Source of the DNA: Micromonospora inyonensis
GTDB taxonomy: Bacteria; Actinomycetota; Actinomycetes; Mycobacteriales; Micromonosporaceae
Direction of reading: 5' to 3'
DNA length: 64,000 nucleotides
Assembly (NCBI RefSeq): GCF_900091415.1
Contig: NZ_FMHU01000001.1
Location: 1,984,001 to 2,048,000 of the forward strand
The notes beneath the pieces are model-generated. The model searched no databases. It was not told the DNA's origin and saw only the letters and a program-made list of their open reading frames with translations. A program made the position numbers and the translations under genes. Of this stretch, positions 41,263-52,353 are shown in pieces; positions within the stretch are counted from its first letter, which is position 1, and each line of letters opens with the position of its first letter.

Positions 41263-41511
41263 TCAGCGGTGGGTGCGGCGGCGTCGTCGGTTCGCGTCGT
41301 GCCGCATCATCACCGCCAGACCGGGGAACCCCCACAGGAAGCCGGCCAGGCAGGTCCAGAGCCAGTTCTCGTGACCGTTCGTGGTGATCCAGTCGCGGAA
41401 GAAGACCAGGAGCACCAGCCCGGCGACGGCCCAGATCACCAACCCGGCGAGGGCGAAGGGCACCATCGGCGGGTCGAGCGGCTCCGGCCGCGGTGGCTGT
41501 TGTCTGGGCAC
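41263..41511 (-). CDS. DUF2530 small membrane protein
   Basis: An 82-residue protein with two membrane helices (VPFALAGLVIWAVAGLVLLV and WLWTCLAGFLWGFPGLAVM) separated by FFRDWITTNGHEN, and a basic C-terminus MMRHDANRRRRRTHR. This matches DUF2530. GTG 41511 gives the usual PLDPPMVPF opening after a short Pro-rich leader. It is convergent with DUF3027 and divergent from the purine permease. Confidence 0.87.
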   Translation of the reverse strand: MPRQQPPRPEPLDPPMVPFALAGLVIWAVAGLVLLVFFRDWITTNGHENWLWTCLAGFLWGFPGLAVMMRHDANRRRRRTHR

Positions 41512-41601
41512 CTGGGAAGCGTACCTCGATCAACTTTTGCTGGTAGCCCCTGATCTGCGACGATGCGCCCGGACCGACGGAAGATCAGTTGCGAGGATCC
41601 G

Positions 41602-43080
41602 ATGGACAAAGCGTCGCCCGAGACCGGAACACTCTCCGAGTCCCCCCGCCCCCGCAATGGCTTCGACCGGTTCTTCGAGATCTCCGCCCGGGGCTCGACG
41701 GTGGGCCGCGAGGTGCGTGGTGGGCTCGCCACCTTCTTCACGATGGCCTACATCGTGGTGCTGAACCCGCTGATCATCGGCGGTGCGGTGGACGGCGACG
41801 GCAAGAAGCTGGCGATTCCCGCCCTGGCGGCGGCGACCGCGCTGGTCGCCGGGCTGATGACCCTCCTGATGGGCGTGGTGGGCCGCTTCCCGCTGGCGCT
41901 CGCCGCCGGGCTCGGCGTGAACGCGCTGGTCGCGTACGAGATCGCACCGCAGATGACCTGGGCGGACGCGATGGGCCTGGTGGTGATCGAGGGTGTGATC
42001 ATCGCCGCGTTGGTGCTCACCGGGCTCCGGACGGCGGTGTTCCGCTCGGTGCCGACCCAGATGAAGACGGCCATCGGCGTCGGCATCGGCCTCTTCCTGA
42101 CCATCATCGGCCTGGTTGACGCCGGCTTCGTCCGCCGGGTGCCGGACGCGGCGAACACCACCGTCCCGGTCGGGCTGGGCATCGGCGGCAAGCTGGTGAG
42201 CTGGCCGATGCTGGTCTTCGTGCTCGGTCTGCTGGTCACCCTGGTGCTGGTGGTGCGCAAGGTGCGGGGCGCGATCCTGATCGGCATCCTCGCCTCCACC
42301 GTGCTGGCGATCGTGGTCGAGGCGGTGGCGAACGTCGGACCGTCCGTGGTCGACGGCAGGCCCAACCCGAAGGGCTGGGCGCTCAACGTGCCGGAACTGC
42401 CGAAGACCGTGGTGGACGTGCCGGACCTCTCCCTGCTCGGCAACTTCAACGTGCTGGACTCGTGGGGCCGGGCCGGTTGGCTGGTCGTGCTGATGTTCGT
42501 CTTCACCCTGCTGATCACGGACTTCTTCGACACGATGGGGACGATGGTCGCGGTCGGTCAGGAGGGTGACCTGCTCGACGAGCGCGGCACCCCGCCACGC
42601 GCCAGGGAGATCCTGCTGGTCGACTCGATCGCGGCGGCGGCCGGTGGTGCGGCCAGCACCTCCAGCAACACCTCGTACATCGAGAGCGCCGCGGGTGTCG
42701 CGGAGGGTGCCCGGACCGGCGCGGCCAACCTGGTCACCGGTGCCCTGTTCCTGCTGGCGATGTTCCTCGCGCCGCTGGTGGTGATCGTGCCGTTCGAGGC
42801 GGCCTCGACGGCGCTGGTCGTGGTCGGCTTCCTGATGATGACCGCGGTGCGGACCATCGACTGGACCGACTACGAGATCGCCATCCCGGCGTTCCTCACC
42901 ATCGTGCTGATGCCCTTCACCTACTCGATCTCCAACGGGATCGGCGCGGGTCTGATCACGTACGTGGTGGTGAAGCTGGCGAAGGGGAAGGCCCGGGAGG
43001 TCCACCCGCTGCTGTACGGGGTGGCCGCCCTCTTCGTGGTGTACTTCCTGCGAGGGCCGGTCGAGTCCGTCCTCCTGTGA
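41602..43080 (+). CDS. NCS2-family purine permease (AzgA-like)
   Basis: A 492-residue transporter for hypoxanthine, adenine or guanine. It starts with the family segment FDRFFEISARGSTVGREVRG, has ATFFTMAYIVVLNPLIIGG, GLGVNALVAYEIAPQMTW, LLITDFFDTMGTMVAVGQEG and the substrate-site helix AAGGAASTSSNTSYIESAAG, with about 13 membrane helices. ATG 41602 follows GAGGATCC; the longer frame from 41563 lacks support. AzgA members import purine by proton symport. It stands alone. Confidence 0.93.
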   Translation: MDKASPETGTLSESPRPRNGFDRFFEISARGSTVGREVRGGLATFFTMAYIVVLNPLIIGGAVDGDGKKLAIPALAAATALVAGLMTLLMGVVGRFPLALAAGLGVNALVAYEIAPQMTWADAMGLVVIEGVIIAALVLTGLRTAVFRSVPTQMKTAIGVGIGLFLTIIGLVDAGFVRRVPDAANTTVPVGLGIGGKLVSWPMLVFVLGLLVTLVLVVRKVRGAILIGILASTVLAIVVEAVANVGPSVVDGRPNPKGWALNVPELPKTVVDVPDLSLLGNFNVLDSWGRAGWLVVLMFVFTLLITDFFDTMGTMVAVGQEGDLLDERGTPPRAREILLVDSIAAAAGGAASTSSNTSYIESAAGVAEGARTGAANLVTGALFLLAMFLAPLVVIVPFEAASTALVVVGFLMMTAVRTIDWTDYEIAIPAFLTIVLMPFTYSISNGIGAGLITYVVVKLAKGKAREVHPLLYGVAALFVVYFLRGPVESVLL

Positions 43081-43122
43081 CCCGGTGTAAACCTCCTGGT
43101 GAGCATGCTCATATCGGATGTC

Positions 43123-43150
43123 GTTAGCTTGGCTCATTAGCTAGGCTAAC
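43123..43150. promoter_or_regulatory. Palindromic operator before the MarR gene
   Basis: GTTAGCTTGGCTCA and TTAGCTAGGCTAAC form a 28-bp dyad with 11 of 14 pairs. It ends four bases before the GTG start of a MarR gene, so binding would block that gene and the MFS gene after it. A perfect GAGCATGCTC lies at 43101. Autoregulation of this kind is the rule for MarR proteins. Confidence 0.65.
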
Positions 43151-43154
43151 CAAC

Positions 43155-43604
43155 GTGACGGAGCGGACGGTGACGACGAGACGCGTGGCACCGACGCAAC
43201 TGGCGCAACAACTGCGTGATGCGCTCACCCGACTCAACCGGCGGGTCCGCCAGGCCCGGCCGGTGGGTGACCTCACGGTGACTCAGCTCTCCGCCCTGAC
43301 CAGCCTCCGGCTGGCGGGCGCGCTGACCCCTCGGGAGCTGGCCGACGTCGAACGGGTACAACCGCCGACGATGACCAGGATCGTCGCGAAGTTGGAGGAG
43401 CGCGGCCTCGTTCGCCGCACCCCCCACCCGACCGACGGCCGGCAGGTCATCCTGGCGGCCACCGAAGGGGGGCAGGCCGTGCTCGACCAGTTCGAGCGGG
43501 CCCGCGACGAGTGGCTGGCCAACCGGCTGGCCGACCTCACCGAAGAGGAACGCGACACCCTGCGGCACGCCGCCGAGATCCTGCAGCGGCTCGCCCGCGG
43601 CTGA
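43155..43604 (+). CDS. MarR-family transcriptional regulator
   Basis: A 149-residue dimeric winged-helix regulator: AQQLRDALTRLNRRVRQARP, LTVTQLSALTSLRLAGALTP, REL-ADVERVQPPTMTRIVA recognition helix, then LVRRTPHPTDGRQVILAATE wing with the DxR motif. GTG 43155 is the start. The MFS exporter starts 60 bases later, so the pair looks like a self-controlled drug-efflux operon; the inducer is unknown. Confidence 0.92.
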   Translation: MTERTVTTRRVAPTQLAQQLRDALTRLNRRVRQARPVGDLTVTQLSALTSLRLAGALTPRELADVERVQPPTMTRIVAKLEERGLVRRTPHPTDGRQVILAATEGGQAVLDQFERARDEWLANRLADLTEEERDTLRHAAEILQRLARG

Positions 43605-43664
43605 ACGCCACCGGGTCCGCACCGTCCGCCCTGGATGACGCGTACCCGAGGAGGCGCACCGAGC

Positions 43665-44999
43665 GTGCGGACGAAACTGAGCACGATGTTCCAGTCCCTG
43701 CAGATCCGTAACTACCGGCTCTTCGCGTCCGGGCAGCTGATCAAGTTGATCGGCGTCTGGATGATGTTCATCGCCCAGGACTGGCTCGTCCTCGAACTCT
43801 CCGGCGACTCCGCCACCGCGCTCGGCATCGTCACCGCGCTCCAGTTCGCCCCGGTCCTGCTCCTCACCCTCCTCTCCGGCCGCCTCGCCGACCGGTACGA
43901 CAAGCGCCTGCTCCTCTTCGTCGCCAACGCGTTCTGGAGTGTGCTCGCGCTCGGGATGAGCGTGCTGGTCGTCACCGGCCTGGTGCAGCTCTGGCATGTC
44001 TACGTCTTCGCCGCCCTGCTGGGCGTCGCCAACGCGGTGGAGACCCCGGTCCGGCAGGCGTTCGTCTCCGAGCTGGTCGGCACGCCGCTGCTGCCGAACG
44101 CGCTCGCCCTCTCGGCGGCCACCTTCAACAGCGCCCGGATCATCGGCCCCGCCGTCGCCGGTGTCGCGATCGCCCTCGTCGACGTCGGCCCGGTCTTCCT
44201 GGTCAGCGCGCTCAGTTCGCTCGCCCCGCTGGCCAACGTGGTCCGGATGAACCCCGCCGAGCTGTACCGCGAGGCGCTGCCCCCGATGGAGGAGCGCGAC
44301 TCGGCCAAGGTCGTCGACGGGCTGCGCTACGTCGCGAAGCGCCCCGACCTGCTGCTGCCCATGGCGCTGATGTCGGTCATCGGGATGAGCCTGTTCAACT
44401 TCCAGATCACGCTCGCCGCGCTGGCCAAGACCGTCTTCGACACCGGAGCGGCCTCGTTCGGACTGTTCACCACCACGCTCGCGGTGGGCTCGCTCGCCGG
44501 TGCGCTGGCCGGAAGCGGACGGCGTAGCCGCCCATCGGTCTGGGTGGTGCTCGGCGCGGCGGTCACCTGTTCCGTGTTCGGCACCCTGGTCGGGCTCGCG
44601 CCCGGGTACTGGCTGGTCGTCGCGTTGCTCCTGCCGACCGGGTTCTTCGTGATCTTCTTCGCCCAGGCCGCCAACCAGCGGGTCCAGCTCGGCACCGACG
44701 CCGCCTTCCGGGGCCGGGTGATGGCGCTGTGGGTGCTGGTATTCCTCGGCACCAACCCGGTCGGCGCGCCGCTCGTCGGCTGGGTCGCGGAGACCTACGG
44801 TGCCGGGGCGAGCATCTGGGCCGGTGGGCTGATCTCGCTCACCGCCGCCGGACTGGCCCTGACCTGGCAACTGCGTCGCTCCGGTGCCCGCATCCGGCTG
44901 CGGATCCGCCCGTTGCCCCGGCTCTACGTCGTTTCGCCCCCGACGGCCGCTCGCGGCCGGTGCCAGACGCGGTGGCCCGCGGAGGCCGGTGTGCGGTGA
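43665..44999 (+). CDS. MFS exporter controlled by MarR (MFS_3)
   Basis: A 444-residue transporter with twelve helices: RNYRLFASGQLIKLIGVWMM, AQDWLVLELSGDSATALGIV, SGRLADRYDKRLLLFVANAF signature loop, ANAVETPVRQAFVSELVG, and ANQRVQLGTDAAFRGRVMAL. The hydrophilic end (RPLPRLYVVSPPTAARGR) is unconserved. GTG 43665 lies ten bases from GAGGAGG. The location after a MarR gene with its operator suggests export of a toxic compound. Confidence 0.9.
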   Translation: MRTKLSTMFQSLQIRNYRLFASGQLIKLIGVWMMFIAQDWLVLELSGDSATALGIVTALQFAPVLLLTLLSGRLADRYDKRLLLFVANAFWSVLALGMSVLVVTGLVQLWHVYVFAALLGVANAVETPVRQAFVSELVGTPLLPNALALSAATFNSARIIGPAVAGVAIALVDVGPVFLVSALSSLAPLANVVRMNPAELYREALPPMEERDSAKVVDGLRYVAKRPDLLLPMALMSVIGMSLFNFQITLAALAKTVFDTGAASFGLFTTTLAVGSLAGALAGSGRRSRPSVWVVLGAAVTCSVFGTLVGLAPGYWLVVALLLPTGFFVIFFAQAANQRVQLGTDAAFRGRVMALWVLVFLGTNPVGAPLVGWVAETYGAGASIWAGGLISLTAAGLALTWQLRRSGARIRLRIRPLPRLYVVSPPTAARGRCQTRWPAEAGVR

Positions 45000-45064
45000 A
45001 CCCTCCCCGACCGGATCCCGGCATTCCGCTGGCACAGCGGGTCACGGGGGCTTAGCGTCGATAC

Positions 45065-45574
45065 GTGGAGGTCGGTCGGGCGATGCTGCTCGTACTGGCG
45101 ATCCTCCTCGTGGTGTGTGTGCCGGCCGCGGTCGCCCTGGTGTGCTGCGGTGACGACCGCCTCGACCGGATCGCCGGTGCCTGGTCGCGTCGGCGTGCCC
45201 GCCGCCGCGACCGCCGGACGATCGCCCAGCTCGACCGGGCGATCGACGCCGATGACCTCACCCGCGACATCGACCTCACCGAGTTCGACCGGCCGGACCG
45301 CCGGTCGCTGGAACAGGTCGCCGCCGACCTGTGGCGGCTCCGCGCCTACCGGTTGGGACGCGGCGGACGGCCGATCGTCTGGCCGCTGCTGCTGATCCAA
45401 ACGTACGACGACCGGCTCCGACTGGCGTGCCGGTGCCTCGGTGTCACCGAGCACCTGGCCGAGCTGGAAGGGGTGGACCGGGAGATCGAGCGGGTGCGCG
45501 TCGAGGGGGCGCTGCACGCCGCCGGACTGCCGCTGCCGGCGGCCACCGCCGACCACCGCCAACGACACCGGTGA
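45065..45574 (+). CDS. Membrane-anchored hypothetical protein
   Basis: A 169-residue protein with one N-terminal membrane helix (AMLLVLAILLVVCVPAAVAL) and a charged cytosolic part (RRRARRRDRRTIAQLDRAID, then DIDLTEFDRPDRRSLEQVAA) with conserved-looking DRLRLACRCLGVTEHLAELE. Similar proteins stand in this place in related actinomycetes, but no function is known. GTG 45065 is the start. The ThpR gene follows 16 bases later, possibly in one operon. Confidence 0.75.
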   Translation: MEVGRAMLLVLAILLVVCVPAAVALVCCGDDRLDRIAGAWSRRRARRRDRRTIAQLDRAIDADDLTRDIDLTEFDRPDRRSLEQVAADLWRLRAYRLGRGGRPIVWPLLLIQTYDDRLRLACRCLGVTEHLAELEGVDREIERVRVEGALHAAGLPLPAATADHRQRHR

Positions 45575-45590
45575 CCCGACGCCGTCGCCG

Positions 45591-46154
45591 ATGAGGCTCT
45601 TCGTCGCGGTCCACCCGCCGCCGGAGGCGGTGGCCGATCTCGCCGCGCAGGTCGCCCGGCTGCGGATCGGGCTGGCCGCCGCGGCCGGCACCGACGTCCG
45701 GCTGGCCGACCCGGCGGACGTGCACGTGACCGTCGCCTTCCTCGGCGAGGTCGGGGTCGACCGGCTGCCCGCCGTACGCGACGCGCTGGACCGGGCGGCC
45801 GGCCCGTGCCGGGGACCGGAACCGCCCCGGCTCCGGCTCGGACGCGGCGGCCGGTTCGGGTACGGCCGGCGCACCGTGCTCTGGGTGGACGTGCTCGGTG
45901 AGGTGGAGCGGCTGGCGACGCTCGCCGGCCGGATCCGGGACGAGCTGTGCGCCGCCGGACTGCCGCACGACGACCGGCCGTTCCGGCCCCACCTCACCAT
46001 CGCCCGCCCCGGCGACCGGATCGACGTCGAGGAGGACCGGATCACGCTGGACGGATACCTCGGGCCGAGCTGGCGGGCGACCGAGGTGGTCCTGGTCCGC
46101 AGCCACCTCGGCCCGGTCCGCCGGTACGACCACCTCGCGGCCTGGCCGCTGTGA
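45591..46154 (+). CDS. thpR: RNA 2',3'-cyclic phosphodiesterase (2'-5' RNA ligase family)
   Basis: A 187-residue 2H phosphoesterase. Both catalytic HxTxx motifs are present: HVTVAFLG near residue 48 and HLTIARPG near residue 137. It starts MRLFVAVHPPPEAV, typical for ThpR. The enzyme opens 2',3'-cyclic phosphates on RNA ends and can ligate RNA in the other direction. No tRNA gene is near. ATG 45591 has only a weak ribosome binding site, in keeping with coupling to the gene before. Confidence 0.9.
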   Translation: MRLFVAVHPPPEAVADLAAQVARLRIGLAAAAGTDVRLADPADVHVTVAFLGEVGVDRLPAVRDALDRAAGPCRGPEPPRLRLGRGGRFGYGRRTVLWVDVLGEVERLATLAGRIRDELCAAGLPHDDRPFRPHLTIARPGDRIDVEEDRITLDGYLGPSWRATEVVLVRSHLGPVRRYDHLAAWPL

Positions 46155-46191
46155 GCGAGCCGGCCAGGCGGCGGCCGTCCGACCCAGCGGG

Positions 46192-47265
46192 TCAGGAGGA
46201 CTCGCGGGCCGCCGGGCCGGAACCGAAGAGCACGTCGTCCCAGCTCGGCAGCCGCTTGCGCGGCTTGCCTGCGGCCTCGGCGGGAGCCTCGGCGGCGGGT
46301 GCGCCGGTGCGGCGGGGCCGGAGCACCGCCAGCGACGGCACGGCCGGCACCTCCTTCGGCGCGTCCGAGTCGTCGTCGAACGCCGAACCCTGGCCACCAC
46401 CGAGCAGGGCCGCCGCGCCACCGCTGATCGCCCGCTGACGGGGCGACTCCTGGTCGCCGAGGGCGGCCGGGGTACGCGGTTCGAGGCCCCGGCCCGAGGT
46501 CGAGCCGAGCGGCCGGTCCAGCGAGGCGAGCAGGGCGTCCCGGCCGGCGCGGATCGGGTCACGGCCCGGACGGGCGCGCTCGACGGGGGCCGGCAGGCCG
46601 TGGCCGCCCCGGCTCGGCTCGCCGCGCGACGGGCCGGGCAGGGCGTGACCCCGCTCCGGTGCCGGCTCCTGGCCGAGGATCGGGGTGGGTCGCTCGGCGC
46701 AGAGGTACTGCGCCATGTCGTCGTGCGGCGTGACGTTCTGCCGGATCTTGTCGAGATCCCAGACGGCCTGGGCGGTGGCCTTGCCGGAGGGCCAGGTGGC
46801 GATGATCCGCCAGGTGCCGTCGTCGCGGCGGTACGCGTCCCAGGAGATCTTCTCGGTGTCGATCCCGTGCTGGGCCAGCCGACCGTTGACCACCTCGGCG
46901 AGCGGGGTGGGCTTCTCGGCACCCTTGAGCCGGGTGCGGCGGGCGTGCTGGGCGAGCATGGCCCGCTCCTGGAGGACCGGGCCGGCGTACCGGAGGACCC
47001 GGTCGACCGGGACCCCGGCGATCCGGGCGACGTCCTCGGCGGACTCGCCGGAGCGGATCCGGGCCTGGATGTCCCGAGGGGAGAGCGAAGGGATCGGGTC
47101 GGGGGCCCGCTCGGTCGCGACGGCCAGCGGCGGCGCGCCGGGCTCGGCGTGCAGCACGTTGGTGACGCGCTCGTCGATGGGCAGGGCTAGCAGCCGCCCC
47201 ACCTCGTCGGCGAGCACCAGGGCCTGGCCGTCCTCGGAGAGGGCGACGAAGCGTACTGGGCGCAT
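46192..47265 (-). CDS. sepH: Septation protein SepH
   Basis: A 357-residue actinobacterial cell-division protein (formerly DUF3071). The N-terminal domain is MRPVRFVALSEDGQALVLAD...LALPIDERVTNVL, followed by the helix-turn-helix LSPRDIQARIRSGESAEDVA RIAGVPVDRVLRYAGPVL and DDGTWRIIATWPSGKATAQA. The C-terminal half is a disordered Pro/Arg-rich linker ending in RKRLPSWDDVLFGSG, the conserved tail. In Streptomyces SepH binds FtsZ and helps Z-ring formation at sporulation septa. GGAGG precedes ATG 47265. It stands alone. Confidence 0.93.
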   Translation of the reverse strand: MRPVRFVALSEDGQALVLADEVGRLLALPIDERVTNVLHAEPGAPPLAVATERAPDPIPSLSPRDIQARIRSGESAEDVARIAGVPVDRVLRYAGPVLQERAMLAQHARRTRLKGAEKPTPLAEVVNGRLAQHGIDTEKISWDAYRRDDGTWRIIATWPSGKATAQAVWDLDKIRQNVTPHDDMAQYLCAERPTPILGQEPAPERGHALPGPSRGEPSRGGHGLPAPVERARPGRDPIRAGRDALLASLDRPLGSTSGRGLEPRTPAALGDQESPRQRAISGGAAALLGGGQGSAFDDDSDAPKEVPAVPSLAVLRPRRTGAPAAEAPAEAAGKPRKRLPSWDDVLFGSGPAARESS

Positions 47266-47448
47266 GACGTTGCCTCCGTCCCGCTTCGCTGGCCGCACGC
47301 CAGGGTCAGCCACCCGGGCGTCTGGTCAACACGGTACGCCCATCCGTCGGCGGGTGGGGGATGCCACGCCCGCATGTCGCGGTTGAGCAGGTCAGGGATC
47401 ACAGTCGCAGGGGACGCCGCCGGTCGGCGACGCCCCCCACCATAGCGG

Positions 47449-49964
<2,516 letters not shown>

Positions 49965-50212
49965 GTCGTCTCCTTGGATCTGCTCGGTGCGCCCGCCTGG
50001 GCTCATCCGGCCAACCGGCCGAGCGCCTTAGGCGACCCTCAGGAATGCGTTCGGAACATCTTGCCTGGTGGCAACCGGGTTTGCGACCCGCAACCACTGT
50101 GCTACAGGCGACATCCTGCGGTGTGGCCATCCGCAACATGGTGGTGACCTGGGGCACAACGTGCTGGTCAGCGGCGTATGGCACGGTATCGGCAGGCGAG
50201 AAGGAGGGGAAC

Positions 50213-50872
50213 GTGACGGGAGACACAGCGGTCCCGGATGTCGGGCCGGTCGGGAACGTCGAGGAGAAAGGGCTTTCCCGGGCGGACCTGGCGGCCGACT
50301 GGTGCACTCAGTTCGACCGTTGGTTCCGCGACGTGGCCGCCGCCGGGCTGCCCGAGCCGAACGCGATGGTGGTCGGCACCGCGGACGCGGCCGGCCGTCC
50401 GAGCGGACGGACCGTACTGCTCAAGCGGTACGACCCCGCCGGCTTCGTCTTCTTCACCAACCACACCTCCCGCAAGGGGACGGAGGCCCTGGCCAACCCG
50501 TACGTCAGCCTGGTCTTTCCGTGGTTCGCCCTCGGGTGGCAGGTGATTGTCACCGGGAGCGTGGTGCCGGTGGACCGGGCCGAGACGGAGACCTACTTCG
50601 CCACCCGGCCGCGCGGCTCGCAGCTCGGTGCCTGGACCAGCCCGCAGTCCCAGGTGATCCCGGACCGCAACTACCTCAGGGAGCGCGAGCGGGAGGTGGC
50701 CGAGCGGTTCGCCGGCACCGATCCGATCCCGCCCCCACCGCACTGGGGTGGGCTGCGGGTCGTGCCGGACGCGGTGGAGTTCTGGCAGGGGCGGGCCAAC
50801 CGGCTGCACGACCGGTTCCGTTACCGCCGTACCGGCCAGGACGAGTGGGTCGTCGAGCGGCTCGCGCCGTGA
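50213..50872 (+). CDS. pdxH: Pyridoxine/pyridoxamine 5'-phosphate oxidase
   Basis: A 219-residue FMN enzyme that makes pyridoxal phosphate. WFRDVAAAGLPEPNAMVVGT is followed by GRPSGRTVLLKRYDPAGFVF, the FMN-binding FTNHTSRKGTEALANPY, ATRPRGSQLGAWTSPQSQVI, and the C-terminal WGGLRVVPDAVEFWQGRANR LHDRFRY substrate signature. GAAGGAGGGGAAC precedes GTG 50213. The product is the cofactor used by serC upstream. The 248-base gap to the citrate synthase contains no gene. Confidence 0.95.
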   Translation: MTGDTAVPDVGPVGNVEEKGLSRADLAADWCTQFDRWFRDVAAAGLPEPNAMVVGTADAAGRPSGRTVLLKRYDPAGFVFFTNHTSRKGTEALANPYVSLVFPWFALGWQVIVTGSVVPVDRAETETYFATRPRGSQLGAWTSPQSQVIPDRNYLREREREVAERFAGTDPIPPPPHWGGLRVVPDAVEFWQGRANRLHDRFRYRRTGQDEWVVERLAP

Positions 50873-50949
50873 CCCGCGCGACGGCGTGACCCAGCAGGTG
50901 GAGGCCGTGACACAGGCGAAGGACGTGACCGGGTGAAGGGCGTGACCGG

Positions 50950-52272
50950 GTGAAGGCGGCCGGCGAGGTCAAGGCCGCGACCGGGGCGGCGCAGGCCGAG
51001 CCGGGCAGTGCCCGTCGCTGGGCGATCGACCTGCGTCCGCTGCGGGTGCCGGCGTACCGGCGGCTCTGGACCGGCAACAGCGTGGCGATGTTCGGCTTCC
51101 AGTTCACCGCCGTCGCGGTACCGGTGGAGATGTACGCGCTGACCCGTGACTCGTTCTGGGTCGGGCTGATCGGCGTGGCCGCGTTCCTGCCGCTGCTGGT
51201 CTTCGGGCTCTGGGGTGGGGTGGTGGCGGACCGCCGGGACCGTCGCCAGGTGCTGCTGGTGGGCTCCCTGCTGCTCTGGCTCGCGACGCTCGGCCTGCTG
51301 GTCCAGGCGCTGCTCGGGGCGCGCAGTCCGGCGCTGCTGCTGGCCCTGGTGGCGGTGCAGTCCACCGCGTTCGCGATCGCCTCACCGGCGCGCAGCGCGA
51401 TGCTGCCCCGGTTGGTGCCGCTCGACCTGGTGCCGGCGGCGAGCACGCTGAACTACACCACCAACACCGCGGCCACGGTGGCCGGCCCGATGATCGCCGG
51501 GCTGATCTTCGGTGTCTGGGGCACCGGCACCGGGTTGCCGATCGCGTACGCGGCGGACGCCCTGCTGCTCACCGCGTTGGTCTGGGCCGCCCGAGGGCTC
51601 CCGGCGCTGCCGCCCGAGCCGGACCCGGACGGCACTCCGCGCCGGCGGGGGCTGGCCAGCGTGGTCGACGGCTTCCGGTACCTGTTCACCACCCGGGTGC
51701 TGATGCTGTCGTTCGCCATCGACCTGATCGCCATGATCCTCGCCATGCCCCGGGCGCTCTTCCCGGAGATCGCCGAGGAGCGCTTCGGCGGCGGCGCGGC
51801 GGTCGGCTGGCTGTTCAGCGCGATCGCGTTCGGGGCGCTGCTCGGCGGGCTCACCTCCGGCTGGATCGGCCGGATCAGGCGGCAGGGGCTGGCGCTGGTC
51901 GGCGCGGTGGTCGGCTGGGGCGTGGCGGTCGCCCTGGCCGGGCTCGCCGGGCACCTCTGGCTGGCCGTCGGACTGCTCGCGGTGGCCGGCGCCGCCGACC
52001 TGGTCAGCGCGGTGCTACGGCAGTCGATGCTGCTGGTGCACGCGCCGGACCGGATGCGGGGGCGGCTCCAGGGGGTGAACACCGTGGTGGTCGCCGGTGG
52101 GCCCCGCCTGGGCGACCTCCGGGCCGGGACGATGGCCGCCGGCCTCGGCAGCGGGGTCGCCTGGGTCGGCGGTGGTCTGGCTGCCGTGGTGCTGGCCGTA
52201 CTGCTCGCGGTCGGTTTCCCCGCCCTGGTCCGCTACCGGACCGGCCCGGTCGCCGGTAGCCGACAGCCCTGA
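50950..52272 (+). CDS. MFS exporter (MFS_3)
   Basis: A 440-residue transporter: LRVPAYRRLWTGNSVAMFGF, VEMYALTRDSFWVGLIGVAA, GGVVADRRDRRQVLLVGSLL signature loop, ASPARSAMLPRLVPLDLVPA, and LVHAPDRMRGRLQGVNTVVV. Twelve helices. GTG 50950 starts after a tandem 14-base repeat, CGTGACCGGGTGAA at 50927 and 50941, which leaves two possible starts. It is the nearest paralogue of the exporter at 14339. Substrate unknown. Confidence 0.88.
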   Translation: MKAAGEVKAATGAAQAEPGSARRWAIDLRPLRVPAYRRLWTGNSVAMFGFQFTAVAVPVEMYALTRDSFWVGLIGVAAFLPLLVFGLWGGVVADRRDRRQVLLVGSLLLWLATLGLLVQALLGARSPALLLALVAVQSTAFAIASPARSAMLPRLVPLDLVPAASTLNYTTNTAATVAGPMIAGLIFGVWGTGTGLPIAYAADALLLTALVWAARGLPALPPEPDPDGTPRRRGLASVVDGFRYLFTTRVLMLSFAIDLIAMILAMPRALFPEIAEERFGGGAAVGWLFSAIAFGALLGGLTSGWIGRIRRQGLALVGAVVGWGVAVALAGLAGHLWLAVGLLAVAGAADLVSAVLRQSMLLVHAPDRMRGRLQGVNTVVVAGGPRLGDLRAGTMAAGLGSGVAWVGGGLAAVVLAVLLAVGFPALVRYRTGPVAGSRQP

Positions 52273-52353
52273 GGCGACCGGCGCGGCAGCGGGCGGGGCG
52301 GCAGCGACGGAGCCGTCGGGCGCGGTGCGGGTCCAGGCACTAGGGTCGCCGGC

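Noticed and set aside
49965..50212. Riboswitch before pdxH or citrate synthase
   Set aside because: GCAACC boxes repeat in the gap, but no known riboswitch core could be recognised.
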